Shown here in pieces: positions 9,300-18,388 of a stretch of 33,327 bases of DNA (the first letter of the stretch is position 1; every line of letters begins with the position of its first letter). This stretch comes from Chloroflexota bacterium. Lineage in GTDB: Bacteria; Chloroflexota; Limnocylindria; Limnocylindrales; CSP1-4. The stretch lies in contig DAHXON010000011.1 of the NCBI GenBank assembly GCA_027364875.1, positions 18,235 through 51,561 of the forward strand. The letters are read 5' to 3'. The notes beneath the pieces were generated by a model. It did not search any database, was not told where the DNA came from, and saw only the letters and a program-made list of their open reading frames with translations. The translations under genes and the position numbers were made by a program.

Positions 9300-10187
9300 A
9301 TGACCGCAACCGCAGCCACCCTTGCCGCCACTCCGCGCACCAGCCGTGGGCTCTGGGGCGACGCCCTCCGCCGGCTGATGCGGAACGGCCCGGCGCTGGT
9401 CGGCCTCTTCTTCATCGCCGTATTCGTCATGGGCGCGATCCTGGCCCCCATCCTGTCCCCCTACGACCCTACGGTCGGCAAGCTCGCCGACGGGTATCAA
9501 TCGCCGAGCCTCGCTCACCTCATGGGCACGGACCAGCAGGGTCGTGACGAATTCACGCGGGTCCTCTACGGCGCGCGGATCAGCCTCTCGGTCGGCGTGG
9601 TGGCCGTGCTCTTCGGCCTCATCGGCGGAACCATCGTGGGCTCAATCGCGGGCGGCGCGGGTGGCAAGCTGGACGGCCTCCTCATGCGATTCGTGGACGT
9701 CATGCTCGCGGTTCCGGGCTTGCTCCTGGCAATCGTCCTCGTGTCGTGGCTCGGCCACGGCGAGCTGCAGATCATGCTGGCCGTCGGCATCTCCTATTCG
9801 CCGATGTTCGCGCGTCTGTTGCGAGGGAGCCTCCTGGCGCTGCGCGAGTCCGACTACGTCATCGCCGCCCGCTCCATGGGCGCCTCACCGGTGCGGATCC
9901 TCGTCCGGCACATGATGCCCAACGCCCTGACGCCGCTGATCGTCCAGGCCACCCTGTTCGCGGCGACGGCGATCATCGACGTCGCGGGCCTTGGGTTCCT
10001 GGGTCTTGGCCCGGGCGATCCGCGCATCGCCGAATGGGGGGAGATGCTGACGGACGCCTCCAGCTACCTGCAGAACTACCCCTACCTGATCTTCTTCCCG
10101 GGCGCCGCGATCGTGATAAGCGCCATCGGGTTCAACCTCCTGGGCGACGGGCTGCGCGAGGCTCTCGACCCACGCCTGAAGCGATAG
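9300..10187 (+). CDS. Peptide-type ABC transporter permease (DppC/OppC family), second cassette
   Basis: This is the partner channel subunit, 295 residues. The OppC_N-type start ([19 protein letters not shown]) leads into the first helix, followed by the extracytoplasmic segment [19 protein letters not shown], a hallmark of the family. The EAA loop is [19 protein letters not shown], then [13 protein letters not shown]. The C-terminus [18 protein letters not shown] is canonical. The start ATG follows the upstream stop directly, and four bases separate its stop from the next gene. It is shorter than the DppC of the first cassette mainly at the N-terminus. Confidence 0.93.
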   Translation: MTATAATLAATPRTSRGLWGDALRRLMRNGPALVGLFFIAVFVMGAILAPILSPYDPTVGKLADGYQSPSLAHLMGTDQQGRDEFTRVLYGARISLSVGVVAVLFGLIGGTIVGSIAGGAGGKLDGLLMRFVDVMLAVPGLLLAIVLVSWLGHGELQIMLAVGISYSPMFARLLRGSLLALRESDYVIAARSMGASPVRILVRHMMPNALTPLIVQATLFAATAIIDVAGLGFLGLGPGDPRIAEWGEMLTDASSYLQNYPYLIFFPGAAIVISAIGFNLLGDGLREALDPRLKR

Positions 10188-10191
10188 CCAG

Positions 10192-11274
10192 ATGCATCTT
10201 CTTTCGGTCAGCGACCTGGTCGTCCGGTTCCGCACGCACGACGGCACCGTCCACGCCGTGAATGGCGTCTCCTTCGACCTGGACGAAGGCGAGACGCTCG
10301 GGCTGGTCGGCGAGTCCGGCTGCGGCAAATCCGTCACTAACCTCGCCGTCATGCGCCTGCTCCCCAGGCCGGCGGGCCACATCGAGCGCGGCTCGGCCGT
10401 GTTCGAGGGTCAAGACCTTTTCGAGATCGACGAGTCCGCGATGCGCGACATCCGCGGCAAGGACATCGCCATGATCTTCCAGGACCCGATGACCAGCCTG
10501 AACCCGGTCCTCCGGATCGAAGAGCAGATGGTCGAGACGATCCGGGCCCATCGGAAGGTGTCGACGAAGGACGCCCGCGAACGTGCGATCGAGCTGCTCG
10601 GCATGGTCGGCATTCCGCAGCCCGAGAAGCGGCTGCGCGACTACCCGCACCAATTCAGCGGCGGCATGCGGCAGCGCGTCATGATCGCCATGGCCCTCGC
10701 GCTCGAGCCGAAGCTGCTCATAGCAGACGAGCCGACGACCGCCCTCGACGTCACGATCCAGGCCCAGGTTCTGGAGCTCCTCTCCCGGCTCGCCGCCGAG
10801 CGCAACACCGCGGTCATCCTGATCACCCACGACCTGGGCGTCGTGGCCGGCATGACCCGGCGCGTAAACGTCATGTACGCGGGGTTCGTGGTCGAGACGG
10901 CCGCCACGTCGGACCTGTTCGCCCGGCCGCTCCACCCGTACACGATCGGCCTGCTCCATTCGATGCCCCGCCTCGACGCGGAAGAAGGCGAGCCACTCGT
11001 CCCGATCGAGGGTGTCCCGCCGGACCTTCGCCAGGCGCCCGTGGGCTGCCCCTTCGCGCCGCGCTGCGCCTGGGCAATCGACAGGTGCTGGGCCGACATG
11101 CCGGCGCTCGGTGCGATGGACGGCGTCGTAGCAATCGAGACCACCGGTGCCAATCCCACTCACCGGGTTGCCTGCTGGAACGTCCCGACTCCGGATGAGG
11201 CCAGGCTCGCCCATCCCGACCGGCCGGGCTTCCACGCGGCGCCGGCACCGACCGTCGCGGAGATTGCCCGATGA
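10192..11274 (+). CDS. Peptide-type ABC transporter ATPase (DppD/OppD family), second cassette
   Basis: This is an ATPase of the second importer, 360 residues. Motifs in order are Walker A ([11 protein letters not shown]), [12 protein letters not shown], signature [15 protein letters not shown], Walker B ([14 protein letters not shown]) and switch LITHDLGVV. The C-terminal Opp domain holds [17 protein letters not shown] and a final VACWN, giving the four-cysteine pattern seen in Dpp ATPases. The protein begins directly with the ABC fold, so the ATG at 10192 is secure. It overlaps the next gene by ATGA. Similarity to the first-cassette DppD is high in the core, consistent with paralogous transporters. 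Confidence 0.94.
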   Translation: MHLLSVSDLVVRFRTHDGTVHAVNGVSFDLDEGETLGLVGESGCGKSVTNLAVMRLLPRPAGHIERGSAVFEGQDLFEIDESAMRDIRGKDIAMIFQDPMTSLNPVLRIEEQMVETIRAHRKVSTKDARERAIELLGMVGIPQPEKRLRDYPHQFSGGMRQRVMIAMALALEPKLLIADEPTTALDVTIQAQVLELLSRLAAERNTAVILITHDLGVVAGMTRRVNVMYAGFVVETAATSDLFARPLHPYTIGLLHSMPRLDAEEGEPLVPIEGVPPDLRQAPVGCPFAPRCAWAIDRCWADMPALGAMDGVVAIETTGANPTHRVACWNVPTPDEARLAHPDRPGFHAAPAPTVAEIAR

Positions 11275-12461
11275 GCGCATCGACCAACGGCCCCGATAGC
11301 CCGGTCGCAGCCGTTGACGCCGGCCGCGGCGTCGCGGCTCAGGCCGACGCCACCGTCCAGGCCGCAGGGGAGGCACGACCGCTCGTGGAGGTCACAGACC
11401 TCCGGATGTACTTCCCGATCACGAGCGGTGTCCTCATCGACCGGCACATCGGCGACATCAAGGCCGTGGACGGCGTCAGCTTCTCCATCCGCAAGGGCGA
11501 GACCGTGGGCCTGGTCGGGGAGTCGGGCTGCGGCAAGAGCACCGTCGGGCGGACGCTCCTGCGTCTCTACAAGCCCACCGGCGGGAGCATCGTCTTCGAC
11601 GGCCAGCCGATCACGGACATAGGCGCGGCGCAAATGCGCCCGATCCGGCGCCGCATGCAAATGATCTTCCAGGACCCCTATGCGAGCCTGAACCCCCGAA
11701 TGACGGCGGCCGGCATCGTGTCCGAGCCGATGGAGATCCACAAATACGGCTCCAAGTCGGAGCGCCGCGAGCGCGTTCGGTATCTCCTCAAGACGGTCGG
11801 GCTCAACCCGGACTACGGCGACCGCTACCCGCACGAGTTCAGCGGCGGCCAGCGCCAGCGCATCGGCGTCGCCCGCGCCCTGGCGCTCCATCCGGACCTT
11901 ATCGTCGCCGACGAGCCGATCAGCGCCCTGGACGTATCGATCCAGGCGCAGATCATCAACCTCCTCGAGCGGCTCCAGGGCGAGTTCGGGCTGACGTACC
12001 TGTTCATCGCCCACGACCTGTCTGTGGTGCGGCACATCAGCGACCGGATAGCGGTGATGTACCTGGGCAGGCTCGTCGAGACGGCGCCGTCGCGCGACCT
12101 CTACGACAGGCCGATCCACCCGTACACCGTGGCCCTGCTGTCCGCGGTGCCGATCCCGGATCCGGCCATCGAGGCCCGGCGCCGGCGCATCATCCTGACA
12201 GGGGACGTGCCCAGCCCGGCGAACCCACCGTCCGGCTGCCACTTCCACACGCGCTGCTGGCTGCGGGCGAGGCTCGGCAACCCGGAGCGATGCGCGGTGG
12301 AGGTCCCGGTGCTACGCGACATCGAGAGCGGCCACCAGGTCTCCTGCCACTTCGCCGAAGAGGTCGAGGGGTCCCCGGAGCAGAAGCTTCAGCTCGCCTC
12401 GACCGGAACGGCCCCCGCGGCCCGAGGCCCGGTGCCACCGGCCCAGCCCCAGGCATACTGA
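11271..12461 (+). CDS. Peptide-type ABC transporter ATPase (DppF/OppF family), second cassette
   Basis: This is the partner ATPase, 396 residues. An N-terminal low-complexity lead of about 38 residues precedes [12 protein letters not shown]. Walker A is [15 protein letters not shown], the signature [17 protein letters not shown], Walker [15 protein letters not shown] and the switch [10 protein letters not shown]. The C-terminal domain has [18 protein letters not shown] with later cysteines (RCAVE and VSCHFAE). A Pro/Ala-rich tail of about 30 residues ends the protein. It closes the second cassette. A 64-base gap with a possible terminator hairpin separates it from the NAD operon. Confidence 0.94.
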   Translation: MSASTNGPDSPVAAVDAGRGVAAQADATVQAAGEARPLVEVTDLRMYFPITSGVLIDRHIGDIKAVDGVSFSIRKGETVGLVGESGCGKSTVGRTLLRLYKPTGGSIVFDGQPITDIGAAQMRPIRRRMQMIFQDPYASLNPRMTAAGIVSEPMEIHKYGSKSERRERVRYLLKTVGLNPDYGDRYPHEFSGGQRQRIGVARALALHPDLIVADEPISALDVSIQAQIINLLERLQGEFGLTYLFIAHDLSVVRHISDRIAVMYLGRLVETAPSRDLYDRPIHPYTVALLSAVPIPDPAIEARRRRIILTGDVPSPANPPSGCHFHTRCWLRARLGNPERCAVEVPVLRDIESGHQVSCHFAEEVEGSPEQKLQLASTGTAPAARGPVPPAQPQAY

Positions 12462-12484
12462 CGCAACACCGCGGTCTCGCCGGG

Positions 12485-12507
12485 CCCCCGAGCACGGCTC
12501 GCCGGGG
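12485..12507 (+). terminator. Weak candidate terminator after the second transporter cassette
   Basis: CGAGC (12489-12493) and GCTCG (12497-12501) form a 5-bp stem with loop ACG. An outer CCCC/GGGG pairing extends it across a two-base bulge. No T-run follows. A -10-like TAGACT at 12514-12519 lies seven bases before the next start and could give a nearly leaderless transcript, without a clear -35 box. Confidence 0.35.
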
Positions 12508-12525
12508 CGCGGCTAGACTCATCGC

Positions 12526-13497
12526 GTGAAGCCCATCCGGATCGCCCTCGCACAAATGGCGCCGCGCCTCGGCGTGGTAGAGGACAACCTTGCGCGCCAC
12601 CTCGCGCTGCTCGACGAAGCCCGCGGCGGCGGCGCGGACCTCGTCGTTTTCCCCGAGCTCGGCCTCACCGGATACCTCATCCAGGATCTCGCGGGCGAGG
12701 TCGCGATGCGCCGCGACGACCCGAGGCTGCTCGAGCTCGCGGCGCGCGCGGAAGGATCCGCCGGCGAGCGTCCGATGTCGGCCGTGGTCTCGTTCGTCGA
12801 AGAGTCCGACGATCACCGTCTCTTCATCAGCGCCGCGCTGCTCGAGGGTGGAGCGGTCCGGTTCGTCCACCGCAAGCTCTTCCTGCCCACCTACGGGCTC
12901 TTCGACGAGCGACGGTTCTTCGCCGCGGGGGACAGCCTGCGGACGGTGGAGTCGCGGCTCGGCGTACGCCTCGGCCTGGCCGTCTGCGAGGACTTCTGGC
13001 ATCTGTCGGTCCCGGAGACGCTCGCGTTCGACGGCGCCCACGTCCTGATCAACGTTTCCTCGTCGCCGGGCCGCGACCTGGCAGCCATCCACGAGGTGGG
13101 CCTGGGGACGGCGGCTTCCTGGCAGACGCTGATCCGGACCTACGCCCAGCTGACGACGAGCTACGTGGTCTTCTGCAACCGCGTGGGCGTGGACGAGACG
13201 ATCAGCTTCTGGGGCGGCTCGGAGGTCATCTCGCCGAGCGGCGACGCGGTCTTCAGCGCGCCCCTCTTCGACGAGGGTCTGCATTTCGTGGACGTCGACG
13301 CGGCCGACGTGCGCCGCGAGCGAGTCAGCCTGCCGCTCCTGCGCGACGAGCGGCCCGAGCTGCACCTGCGCGAGCTGCGGCGAATTCTGGCCGAGCGGAC
13401 GGGGATGACGATCGACCAGGCCAGCGAGCGCGGCCCCGGAGTCGAGCCGGCGGACGGAGAGACGCGGCGGCGGGCGAAAGCACGAGAGAACCGATGA
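12526..13497 (+). CDS. Nitrilase-superfamily amidohydrolase, probable glutaminase partner of NAD synthetase
   Basis: This 323-residue protein belongs to the carbon-nitrogen hydrolase superfamily. The Glu-Lys-Cys catalytic triad is visible: E44 in FPELGLTGY, K117 in HRKLFLPTYG and C154 in AVCEDFWH. The LPTYGVFDE-like and CEDFWH motifs are those of the glutaminase domain of glutamine-dependent NAD synthetases. Here the domain is a separate protein whose stop overlaps the start of nadE (ATGA), so I infer that it supplies ammonia from glutamine to that enzyme. The start is a GTG with no strong ribosome binding site. A stand-alone amidase acting on another amide is possible but less likely given the motif match and coupling. 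Confidence 0.85.
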   Translation: MKPIRIALAQMAPRLGVVEDNLARHLALLDEARGGGADLVVFPELGLTGYLIQDLAGEVAMRRDDPRLLELAARAEGSAGERPMSAVVSFVEESDDHRLFISAALLEGGAVRFVHRKLFLPTYGLFDERRFFAAGDSLRTVESRLGVRLGLAVCEDFWHLSVPETLAFDGAHVLINVSSSPGRDLAAIHEVGLGTAASWQTLIRTYAQLTTSYVVFCNRVGVDETISFWGGSEVISPSGDAVFSAPLFDEGLHFVDVDAADVRRERVSLPLLRDERPELHLRELRRILAERTGMTIDQASERGPGVEPADGETRRRAKARENR

Positions 13498-14414
13498 ACC
13501 CGCAAGCCGGCCGTCCCACCGACATCCCGGCCGACGGATCGAACGGGCTTTTCGAGCTGCCGGCGGAGCTGGCCATCGACACCGACGTCGCGCGGCGCGT
13601 CATCGTCGGCTTCATCCGGAACCAGCTCAGACAGGCCGGCTTCGACCGCGCGCTGGTCGGCCTTTCAGGAGGCATCGACTCGGCGCTGGTCGCCTACCTG
13701 GTCGCGGATGCCATCAAACCCGAGCTGCTGCTCTGCGTCTCGATGCCGTATCGAACCTCGTCGCCGGAGTCCGTCGAGCACGCTCGCATGGTCGTGGACC
13801 GGCTCGGCTGCTCGAGTGAAGTCGTGGACATCAGCCCCATGGTCGACGGCTACTTCGGAGCCGATGGCGCGGCCGGCGCCGGCGGGCTCGACGCCGCTCC
13901 GCTGCGACGCGGCAACTTCATGGCCCGCCAGCGGATGTGCGTGCTGTACGACCGGTCCGTTACCTGGGGCGGCCTTGTGGTCGGGACGGGCAACAAGACC
14001 GAGTCGCTGATCGGCTACACGACGCTGTTCGGCGATTCGGCGTGCGCGTTCAACCCGATCGGCGATCTGTACAAGAGCCAGGTGCGCCAGCTCGCCGCGG
14101 CCGTTGGCGTGCCGGAGGAGATCATCCGCAAGGCTCCATCGGCGGACCTGTGGCCCGGCCAGACCGACGAATCCGAGGCGGGCTTCACCTACCCGGCACT
14201 GGACCGGCTGCTGTTCTGGATGATCGACAAGCGCCGCGACGACGAGGAGCTTCTGGCCATGGGCTTCGACGTTGCGACGGTAGACCGCGTAAAGCGGATG
14301 GTTGCGGTCTCGGAGTTCAAGCGCCAGGTGCCGCCGGTCGCGAAGCTGGGCCCAAGGACCACCGGCGTGGACTACCTGTACCCGCGACGGCGGCCCGGAT
14401 CGGCCAGGCGATGA
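13494..14414 (+). CDS. nadE: NAD+ synthase (synthetase domain)
   Basis: This enzyme makes NAD+ from nicotinic acid adenine dinucleotide, ATP and ammonia, the last step of NAD synthesis in the cytosol. The 306-residue product has the ATP pyrophosphatase P-loop LSGGIDSALVAYL (about residues 57-69). It also has VGTGNKTESLIGYTTLFGD, NPIGDLYKSQVRQLA and KAPSADLWPGQTDE, all hallmarks of NadE. About 25 N-terminal residues are extra and poorly conserved. It lies between a glutaminase-like gene and rsmI with ATGA overlaps at both ends. It lacks a fused glutaminase domain, so it resembles the short ammonia-dependent form but is coupled to a separate glutaminase candidate. Confidence 0.95.
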   Translation: MNPQAGRPTDIPADGSNGLFELPAELAIDTDVARRVIVGFIRNQLRQAGFDRALVGLSGGIDSALVAYLVADAIKPELLLCVSMPYRTSSPESVEHARMVVDRLGCSSEVVDISPMVDGYFGADGAAGAGGLDAAPLRRGNFMARQRMCVLYDRSVTWGGLVVGTGNKTESLIGYTTLFGDSACAFNPIGDLYKSQVRQLAAAVGVPEEIIRKAPSADLWPGQTDESEAGFTYPALDRLLFWMIDKRRDDEELLAMGFDVATVDRVKRMVAVSEFKRQVPPVAKLGPRTTGVDYLYPRRRPGSARR

Positions 14415-15370
14415 GCGAGGCGAGGGGATCGAGACCGAGCTCGGCGCGTGCCGGCGACGCTGCCGGCGACGGCCCCGGCGACGATGGCGGCCCGGGCGAC
14501 GGCTCGGGCGGCGGTGGGGGCCGGCTCTTCGTCGTGTCGACGCCGATCGGCAATCTCGGCGACGTCACCTTTCGGGCAATCGAGACGCTCAAGAGCGTGC
14601 CGCTCGTCGCCGCGGAAGACACGAGGCTGACCCGCCGCCTCTTCGCCCGCTACGAGATCGCCACGCGGCTGATCAGCTACCACGCTCAGAGCGGCCGGGG
14701 TCGCGAGATCGAGCTGCTGGAGCATCTGCGCTCCGGGCTGGACCTTGCCCTGGTCACCGATGCGGGTACTCCGCTGGTTAGCGACCCGGGCGCCGAGCTG
14801 GCGGCGGCCTGGGCCGCGGAGGGCGGCGTCGTCGTCCCGATTCCCGGGGCTTCGGCGGTGCTCGCCGCGCTGGTGGCCGCGGGGCTGGCGGCGCCTCGCT
14901 GGACGTTCGAGGGTTTCCTGCCACGCTCTGGCAGGGAACGGCGCGAGCGGCTGGCCCGCATAGCCGCCGACGATCGGGCGTGCGTCCTCTACGAAGGCCC
15001 GTCGCGGGTTCCGGCTACGTTGCGCGACCTGGCGGCCTCGTCGGGCGGCGAGCGACGCGCGGCCATTTGCCGCGAGCTGACGAAAATCCATGAAGAGGTC
15101 GTGCGCGGGAGTCTCGACGAGCTGGTCGCGGCCGCCGCCTCGAATGCCCTGACCCTCCGCGGCGAGTTCGCGATCGTCCTCGAAGCCAGACTCGCGTCCG
15201 CCGGACACGCGCCGGGAGAGACCGCTGCCTCGGCCTCGGCTCCGGATCTCGCCGCGGCTCGCGCGGAAGTGGACCGCCTCGTTACGACCGGCCTCAAGCG
15301 AAGCGAAGCCGTCCGCCGGGTGGCCGCGGCCTCCGGCCTTGACCGGCGGGAGCTCTACAGGCCCGGCTGA
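14411..15370 (+). CDS. rsmI: 16S rRNA (cytidine-1402-2'-O)-methyltransferase
   Basis: This SAM-dependent enzyme of the tetrapyrrole-methylase fold methylates C1402 in the ribosomal P site. Motifs in the 319-residue product are VVSTPIGNLGDVTFRA, AAEDTRLTRRL, VTDAGTPLVSDPG, IPGASAVLAALVAAGL, LYEGPSRVPATLRDL and CRELTKIHEEVVRG, all matching RsmI. The ATG at 14411 overlaps the nadE stop (ATGA). Longer in-frame extensions upstream run inside nadE and are not real. An unusual N-terminal tail of about 37 residues, rich in Gly, Asp, Ala and Ser, precedes the catalytic fold. The C-terminus has the small helical domain (GLKRSEAVRRVAAASGLDRR). Confidence 0.95.
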   Translation: MSEARGSRPSSARAGDAAGDGPGDDGGPGDGSGGGGGRLFVVSTPIGNLGDVTFRAIETLKSVPLVAAEDTRLTRRLFARYEIATRLISYHAQSGRGREIELLEHLRSGLDLALVTDAGTPLVSDPGAELAAAWAAEGGVVVPIPGASAVLAALVAAGLAAPRWTFEGFLPRSGRERRERLARIAADDRACVLYEGPSRVPATLRDLAASSGGERRAAICRELTKIHEEVVRGSLDELVAAAASNALTLRGEFAIVLEARLASAGHAPGETAASASAPDLAAARAEVDRLVTTGLKRSEAVRRVAAASGLDRRELYRPG

Positions 15371-15484
15371 CGGTGAACGTGTCCTGGCCGTCCGCAGATT
15401 GCTCGGCCGCGTCGCTCGCGGGCCGTCATCTCGTGCTCGTCTTCTCTCCGTCCCACTTGTCTGGCTGGCGAATGTCCGTCCCGC

Positions 15485-15492
15485 TATACAAT
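15485..15492 (+). promoter_or_regulatory. Possible -10 element upstream of the nucleoside-binding lipoprotein
   Basis: TATACAAT stands out in the GC-rich 172-base gap at 15371-15542, about 50 bases before the bmp-family start. The nearest -35-like box, TTGTCT at 15457-15462, is 22 bases away, which is too far for a standard promoter. A start of transcription here is plausible because the upstream gene is unrelated in function. Nothing else is visible in the gap except a ribosome binding site (GGGAGG) just before 15543. Confidence 0.35.
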
Positions 15493-15542
15493 CTGCATAC
15501 TGAGGTTGCGCTGCGACCTCGTCTCGAGACAGGGAGGCTCGA

Positions 15543-16733
15543 ATGGCCCGTTTGCCGCGAAAGGCAATCGCACTCCTTGCTGTATCTGCGCTAGTCGCAG
15601 CAGCTTGCTCCAGTGCCGCCGCCACGGCGTCGCCGACCGCGACCCCGACCCCCGCCGCGACCCCGACACCGGCCGCGACCCCGACACCGGCCACCAGCGC
15701 CAGCGCCAGCGCTCCGGCGACGGCGTTCAAGATCGGCGTCGTCACCGACGTCGGCCGCGTGGACGACAAGAACTTCAACCAGTACTCGTACCAGGGCGCC
15801 AAGGACGCCGCCGATGCCCTCGGCGCCAGCGTCAGCTATCTCGTCCCGAAGGATGCCACCGAATACGCCTCGGACATCCAGCAGTTCGTCGACCAGAAGA
15901 CCAACGTCATCGTCACAGTTGGCTTCAACCTGGGCAACGACACGATCAAGGCTGCCAAGGCCAACCCGGACATCTGGTTCGTTGCCGTTGACGTCGCCCC
16001 TTGCGTCGACGCCACCGGCGCGCCGGACAGCACCTTCGCCTGCAAGGGCGATGCCGCCACGCTGCTGCCGCATCTGATCGGCATCCAGTTCCAGGAAGAC
16101 CAGGCCGGATACCTCGCCGGTATGGTCGCGGCAGCCGTGAGCAAGACCGGTGTCATCGGCCAGCTCGGCGGCATCAACAGCAACCCGGCCGTCGTCCGCT
16201 ACATGCAGGGCTACGAGCTCGGCGCCAAGGCCTACAAGTCGAGCGTCACGGTCGACTCGGGCTTCTTCTCCACCGGTGACATCACCAAGGCCTACGGAGA
16301 CCCGGTCTTCGGCAAGACCTTCAGCCAGCAGTTCATCAGCCAGAAGAAGGTCGACGTCCTGTTCCAGGTCGCCGGCGCAACCGGCAACGGCGCCCTCGAC
16401 GCCGCCTGCGCGGCCGGCATCTACGCCATCGGCGTCGACGTCGACCAGTACCAGAGCTACCCGAGCGCGGACAAGTGCATCGTCACGTCTGCCGAGAAGC
16501 ACCTTGCCAGCGCCGTCAGCCAGACGATCAAGGCGATCAACGCCGGTACCGCCAAGGGCGGCATCAGCAAGTTCAACGCCGCGAACGACGGCATCGGCAT
16601 CTCGGCGTTCCAGAACACCTCGGTCACCCTCCCCAGCGACCTTCAGGGCAAGCTCGACGCAGCTCTGGCGGCCATGAAGGCCGGCACGCTGACGACCTGC
16701 ACTGCCCAGTGCGGAACCTGGACCGGCAAGTAG
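15543..16733 (+). CDS. BMP-family lipoprotein, probable nucleoside-binding protein of an ABC importer
   Basis: This is a surface receptor of the basic membrane protein family (BmpA, TmpC/PnrA, NupN), which mostly bind purine nucleosides. The 396-residue product has a signal peptide (MARLPRKAIALLAVSALVAAAC) with a lipobox cysteine at residue 22. A Thr-Pro-Ala tether follows (TPTPAA repeated, about residues 33-50), then the fold starting KIGVVTDVGRVDDKNFNQYS, a clear BMP motif. Further landmarks are GIQFQEDQAGYLAGMVAA and the C-terminal GIGISAFQNTSVTLP. It heads an operon with a two-domain ATPase and two permeases, which supports nucleoside transport. A hairpin lies just after its stop. The ligand is inferred from family and from the salvage genes downstream. 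Confidence 0.9.
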   Translation: MARLPRKAIALLAVSALVAAACSSAAATASPTATPTPAATPTPAATPTPATSASASAPATAFKIGVVTDVGRVDDKNFNQYSYQGAKDAADALGASVSYLVPKDATEYASDIQQFVDQKTNVIVTVGFNLGNDTIKAAKANPDIWFVAVDVAPCVDATGAPDSTFACKGDAATLLPHLIGIQFQEDQAGYLAGMVAAAVSKTGVIGQLGGINSNPAVVRYMQGYELGAKAYKSSVTVDSGFFSTGDITKAYGDPVFGKTFSQQFISQKKVDVLFQVAGATGNGALDAACAAGIYAIGVDVDQYQSYPSADKCIVTSAEKHLASAVSQTIKAINAGTAKGGISKFNAANDGIGISAFQNTSVTLPSDLQGKLDAALAAMKAGTLTTCTAQCGTWTGK

Positions 16734-16754
16734 CCCTCAACTAGCGTTAATCTT

Positions 16755-16785
16755 CGAGCGGGTCGGCCAACGGTCGGCCCGCTCG
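16755..16785 (+). promoter_or_regulatory. 14-bp hairpin between binding-protein and ATPase genes
   Basis: CGAGCGGGTCGGCC (16755-16768) pairs with GGTCGGCCCGCTCG (16772-16785) through 14 pairs, two of them G-T wobbles, around loop AAC. No T-run follows. As with the hairpin after the peptide receptor gene, its position suggests partial termination or protection of the upstream receptor mRNA. Confidence 0.65.
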
Positions 16786-16837
16786 TCGTATCCGGCAGAC
16801 CTTGCGCGCGCGCCGCGCGAATCAGGGCGAGGCAGCC

Positions 16838-18388
16838 ATGACACAGGACGGACCCGGCGTTCCCGCACTCGAGATGCGGGGCATGACAAAGCGTTATCCA
16901 GGCGTTGTCGCCAACGACCACATCGATCTCGACGTATGCCCCGGTGAGATCCACGCCCTGCTCGGCGAGAACGGGGCAGGCAAGACGACGCTTATGAATG
17001 TCCTGTACGGCCTTGCCCGGCCCGACGAGGGCCAGATTCTTCTCGACGGGAAGCCCGTTCAGATCGCCAGCCCGGCCGACGCCATCGCCCGCGGCATCAG
17101 CATGGTCCACCAGCACTTCATGCTCGTACCGGTGCTCTCCGTCGCGGACAACGTGATCCTGGGCGCCGAGACGATGGCCAACCCCATCTTCCTCGACCGA
17201 AAGCAGGCGCGACGAAAGATCGCCGACCTGGCCGGCCGCTTTGGCTTCGAGCTGGATCCCGAGGCCAAGGTCGCGTCACTGTCGGTGGGGCAGCAGCAGC
17301 GGGTGGAGATCCTCAAGGCTCTCTATCGTGAGGCTCGAATCCTGGTCCTCGACGAGCCGACCGCCGTGCTCACTCCTCAGGAGACGGATGAGATCTTCGG
17401 CCTTCTGCGACGCCTCGCGGCAGATGGGCGATCGATCGTCTTCATCAGCCACAAGCTTTACGAAGTTCTCGAGATCGCGGATCGGATCACGGTCATCCGG
17501 CGCGGCAAGGTGATCGGCGAGCGCCGTCCGGCGGAGACGACCGAAGAGGAGCTGGCCGAGCTGATGGTCGGCCGCGCGGTCGAGCTGACCGCCGACCGCG
17601 GGGAGTCGCACGTGGGCCGGCCGATGCTCCAGATCGAGGGGCTGCGAGTCGCCGACGCGCGCCACCGCGAGATCATTCCGGGCCTGTCCCTCGAGGTTCG
17701 GGCCGGCGAGATCGTGGGCGTCGCCGGGGTCGCCGGCAACGGCCAGGACGAGCTGGTCGAATCGATCGTCGGGATGCGGACGCCCCAGGGCGGCAAGGTG
17801 ACGCTCGACGGCCGGGACGTGACCGGCCTGTCGCCGCGCAAGATGAACATGGCGGAAGTTGCCTACGTACCTGGGGACAGGCATCGCTTCGGCCTGATCC
17901 TCGCATTCCCCGTCTACGACAACCTCGTGCTGACGGGCTACTACAGCCCTCCTTACTCGAGATCGTTCCTTCGCGACGATCAGGCCATCAAATCCTCGGC
18001 GGAGCGCCAGGTGGAGAAGTTCGATATCCGAACCCCGTCCATCAACGTTCCGGCGGCGACGCTGTCGGGGGGCAACCAGCAGAAGGTCATCGTCGCCCGC
18101 GAGTTCGACCGGCCGCTCAAGCTGCTCGTTCTGGATCAGCCGACGCGTGGCCTCGACGTGGGCAGCATCGAGTTCATCCACCGCCAGATCATCGCCAAGC
18201 GTGACGCCGGCGCGGCCGTTCTCCTGGTCTCGGCGGAGCTCGACGAGGTGATGGAGATGTCGGACCGGATCGCGGTCATGTACCGCGGTCGGATCGTGGC
18301 GGAGATGGACGGCCGCACGGCCGACAAGAGCGAAGTCGGGCTGTACATGGCTACCGGTGGCAGGGAAGCTGCGGAGGCGACGGCGTGA
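16838..18388 (+). CDS. Nucleoside-type ABC transporter ATPase with two ABC domains (NupO/YufO-like)
   Basis: This 516-residue protein carries two ABC modules in one chain, as in sugar and nucleoside importers of the RbsA/NupO type. Module 1 has Walker A GENGAGKTTLMNVL, signature LSVGQQQRVEILKAL and Walker B ILVLDEPTAVLTPQE. Module 2 has a degenerate Walker A (GVAGNGQDELVE), signature LSGGNQQKVIVAREF and Walker B LLVLDQPTRGLDVGS. The asymmetric second P-loop is normal for the family. MVHQHFMLVPVLSVADN is typical of the nucleoside and BMP-linked branch. The ATG at 16838 follows a GGGCGAGG ribosome binding site and is preferred to 16802. The stop overlaps the next start as GTGA. Confidence 0.93.
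   Translation: MTQDGPGVPALEMRGMTKRYPGVVANDHIDLDVCPGEIHALLGENGAGKTTLMNVLYGLARPDEGQILLDGKPVQIASPADAIARGISMVHQHFMLVPVLSVADNVILGAETMANPIFLDRKQARRKIADLAGRFGFELDPEAKVASLSVGQQQRVEILKALYREARILVLDEPTAVLTPQETDEIFGLLRRLAADGRSIVFISHKLYEVLEIADRITVIRRGKVIGERRPAETTEEELAELMVGRAVELTADRGESHVGRPMLQIEGLRVADARHREIIPGLSLEVRAGEIVGVAGVAGNGQDELVESIVGMRTPQGGKVTLDGRDVTGLSPRKMNMAEVAYVPGDRHRFGLILAFPVYDNLVLTGYYSPPYSRSFLRDDQAIKSSAERQVEKFDIRTPSINVPAATLSGGNQQKVIVAREFDRPLKLLVLDQPTRGLDVGSIEFIHRQIIAKRDAGAAVLLVSAELDEVMEMSDRIAVMYRGRIVAEMDGRTADKSEVGLYMATGGREAAEATA

Noticed and set aside
13937-14410. Upstream extension of the rsmI frame inside nadE
   Set aside because: The stretch is a shadow of nadE. The ATGA overlap at 14411 gives a natural start.
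15373-15594. Possible 73-residue gene before the BMP-family lipoprotein
   Set aside because: It overlaps the signal peptide of the lipoprotein gene and the likely promoter, and shows no family resemblance.
15640-15695. Short tandem DNA repeats considered as a CRISPR-like or satellite array
   Set aside because: They encode the TPTPA tether of a lipoprotein in frame, have no spacers and are explained by protein low complexity.
14372-15802. Reverse-strand frame of 476 codons opposite rsmI and the start of the BMP-family gene
   Set aside because: It covers unrelated forward genes with strong motifs. Its own translation includes Ala/Gly/Val repeats that merely mirror the TPTPA tether.
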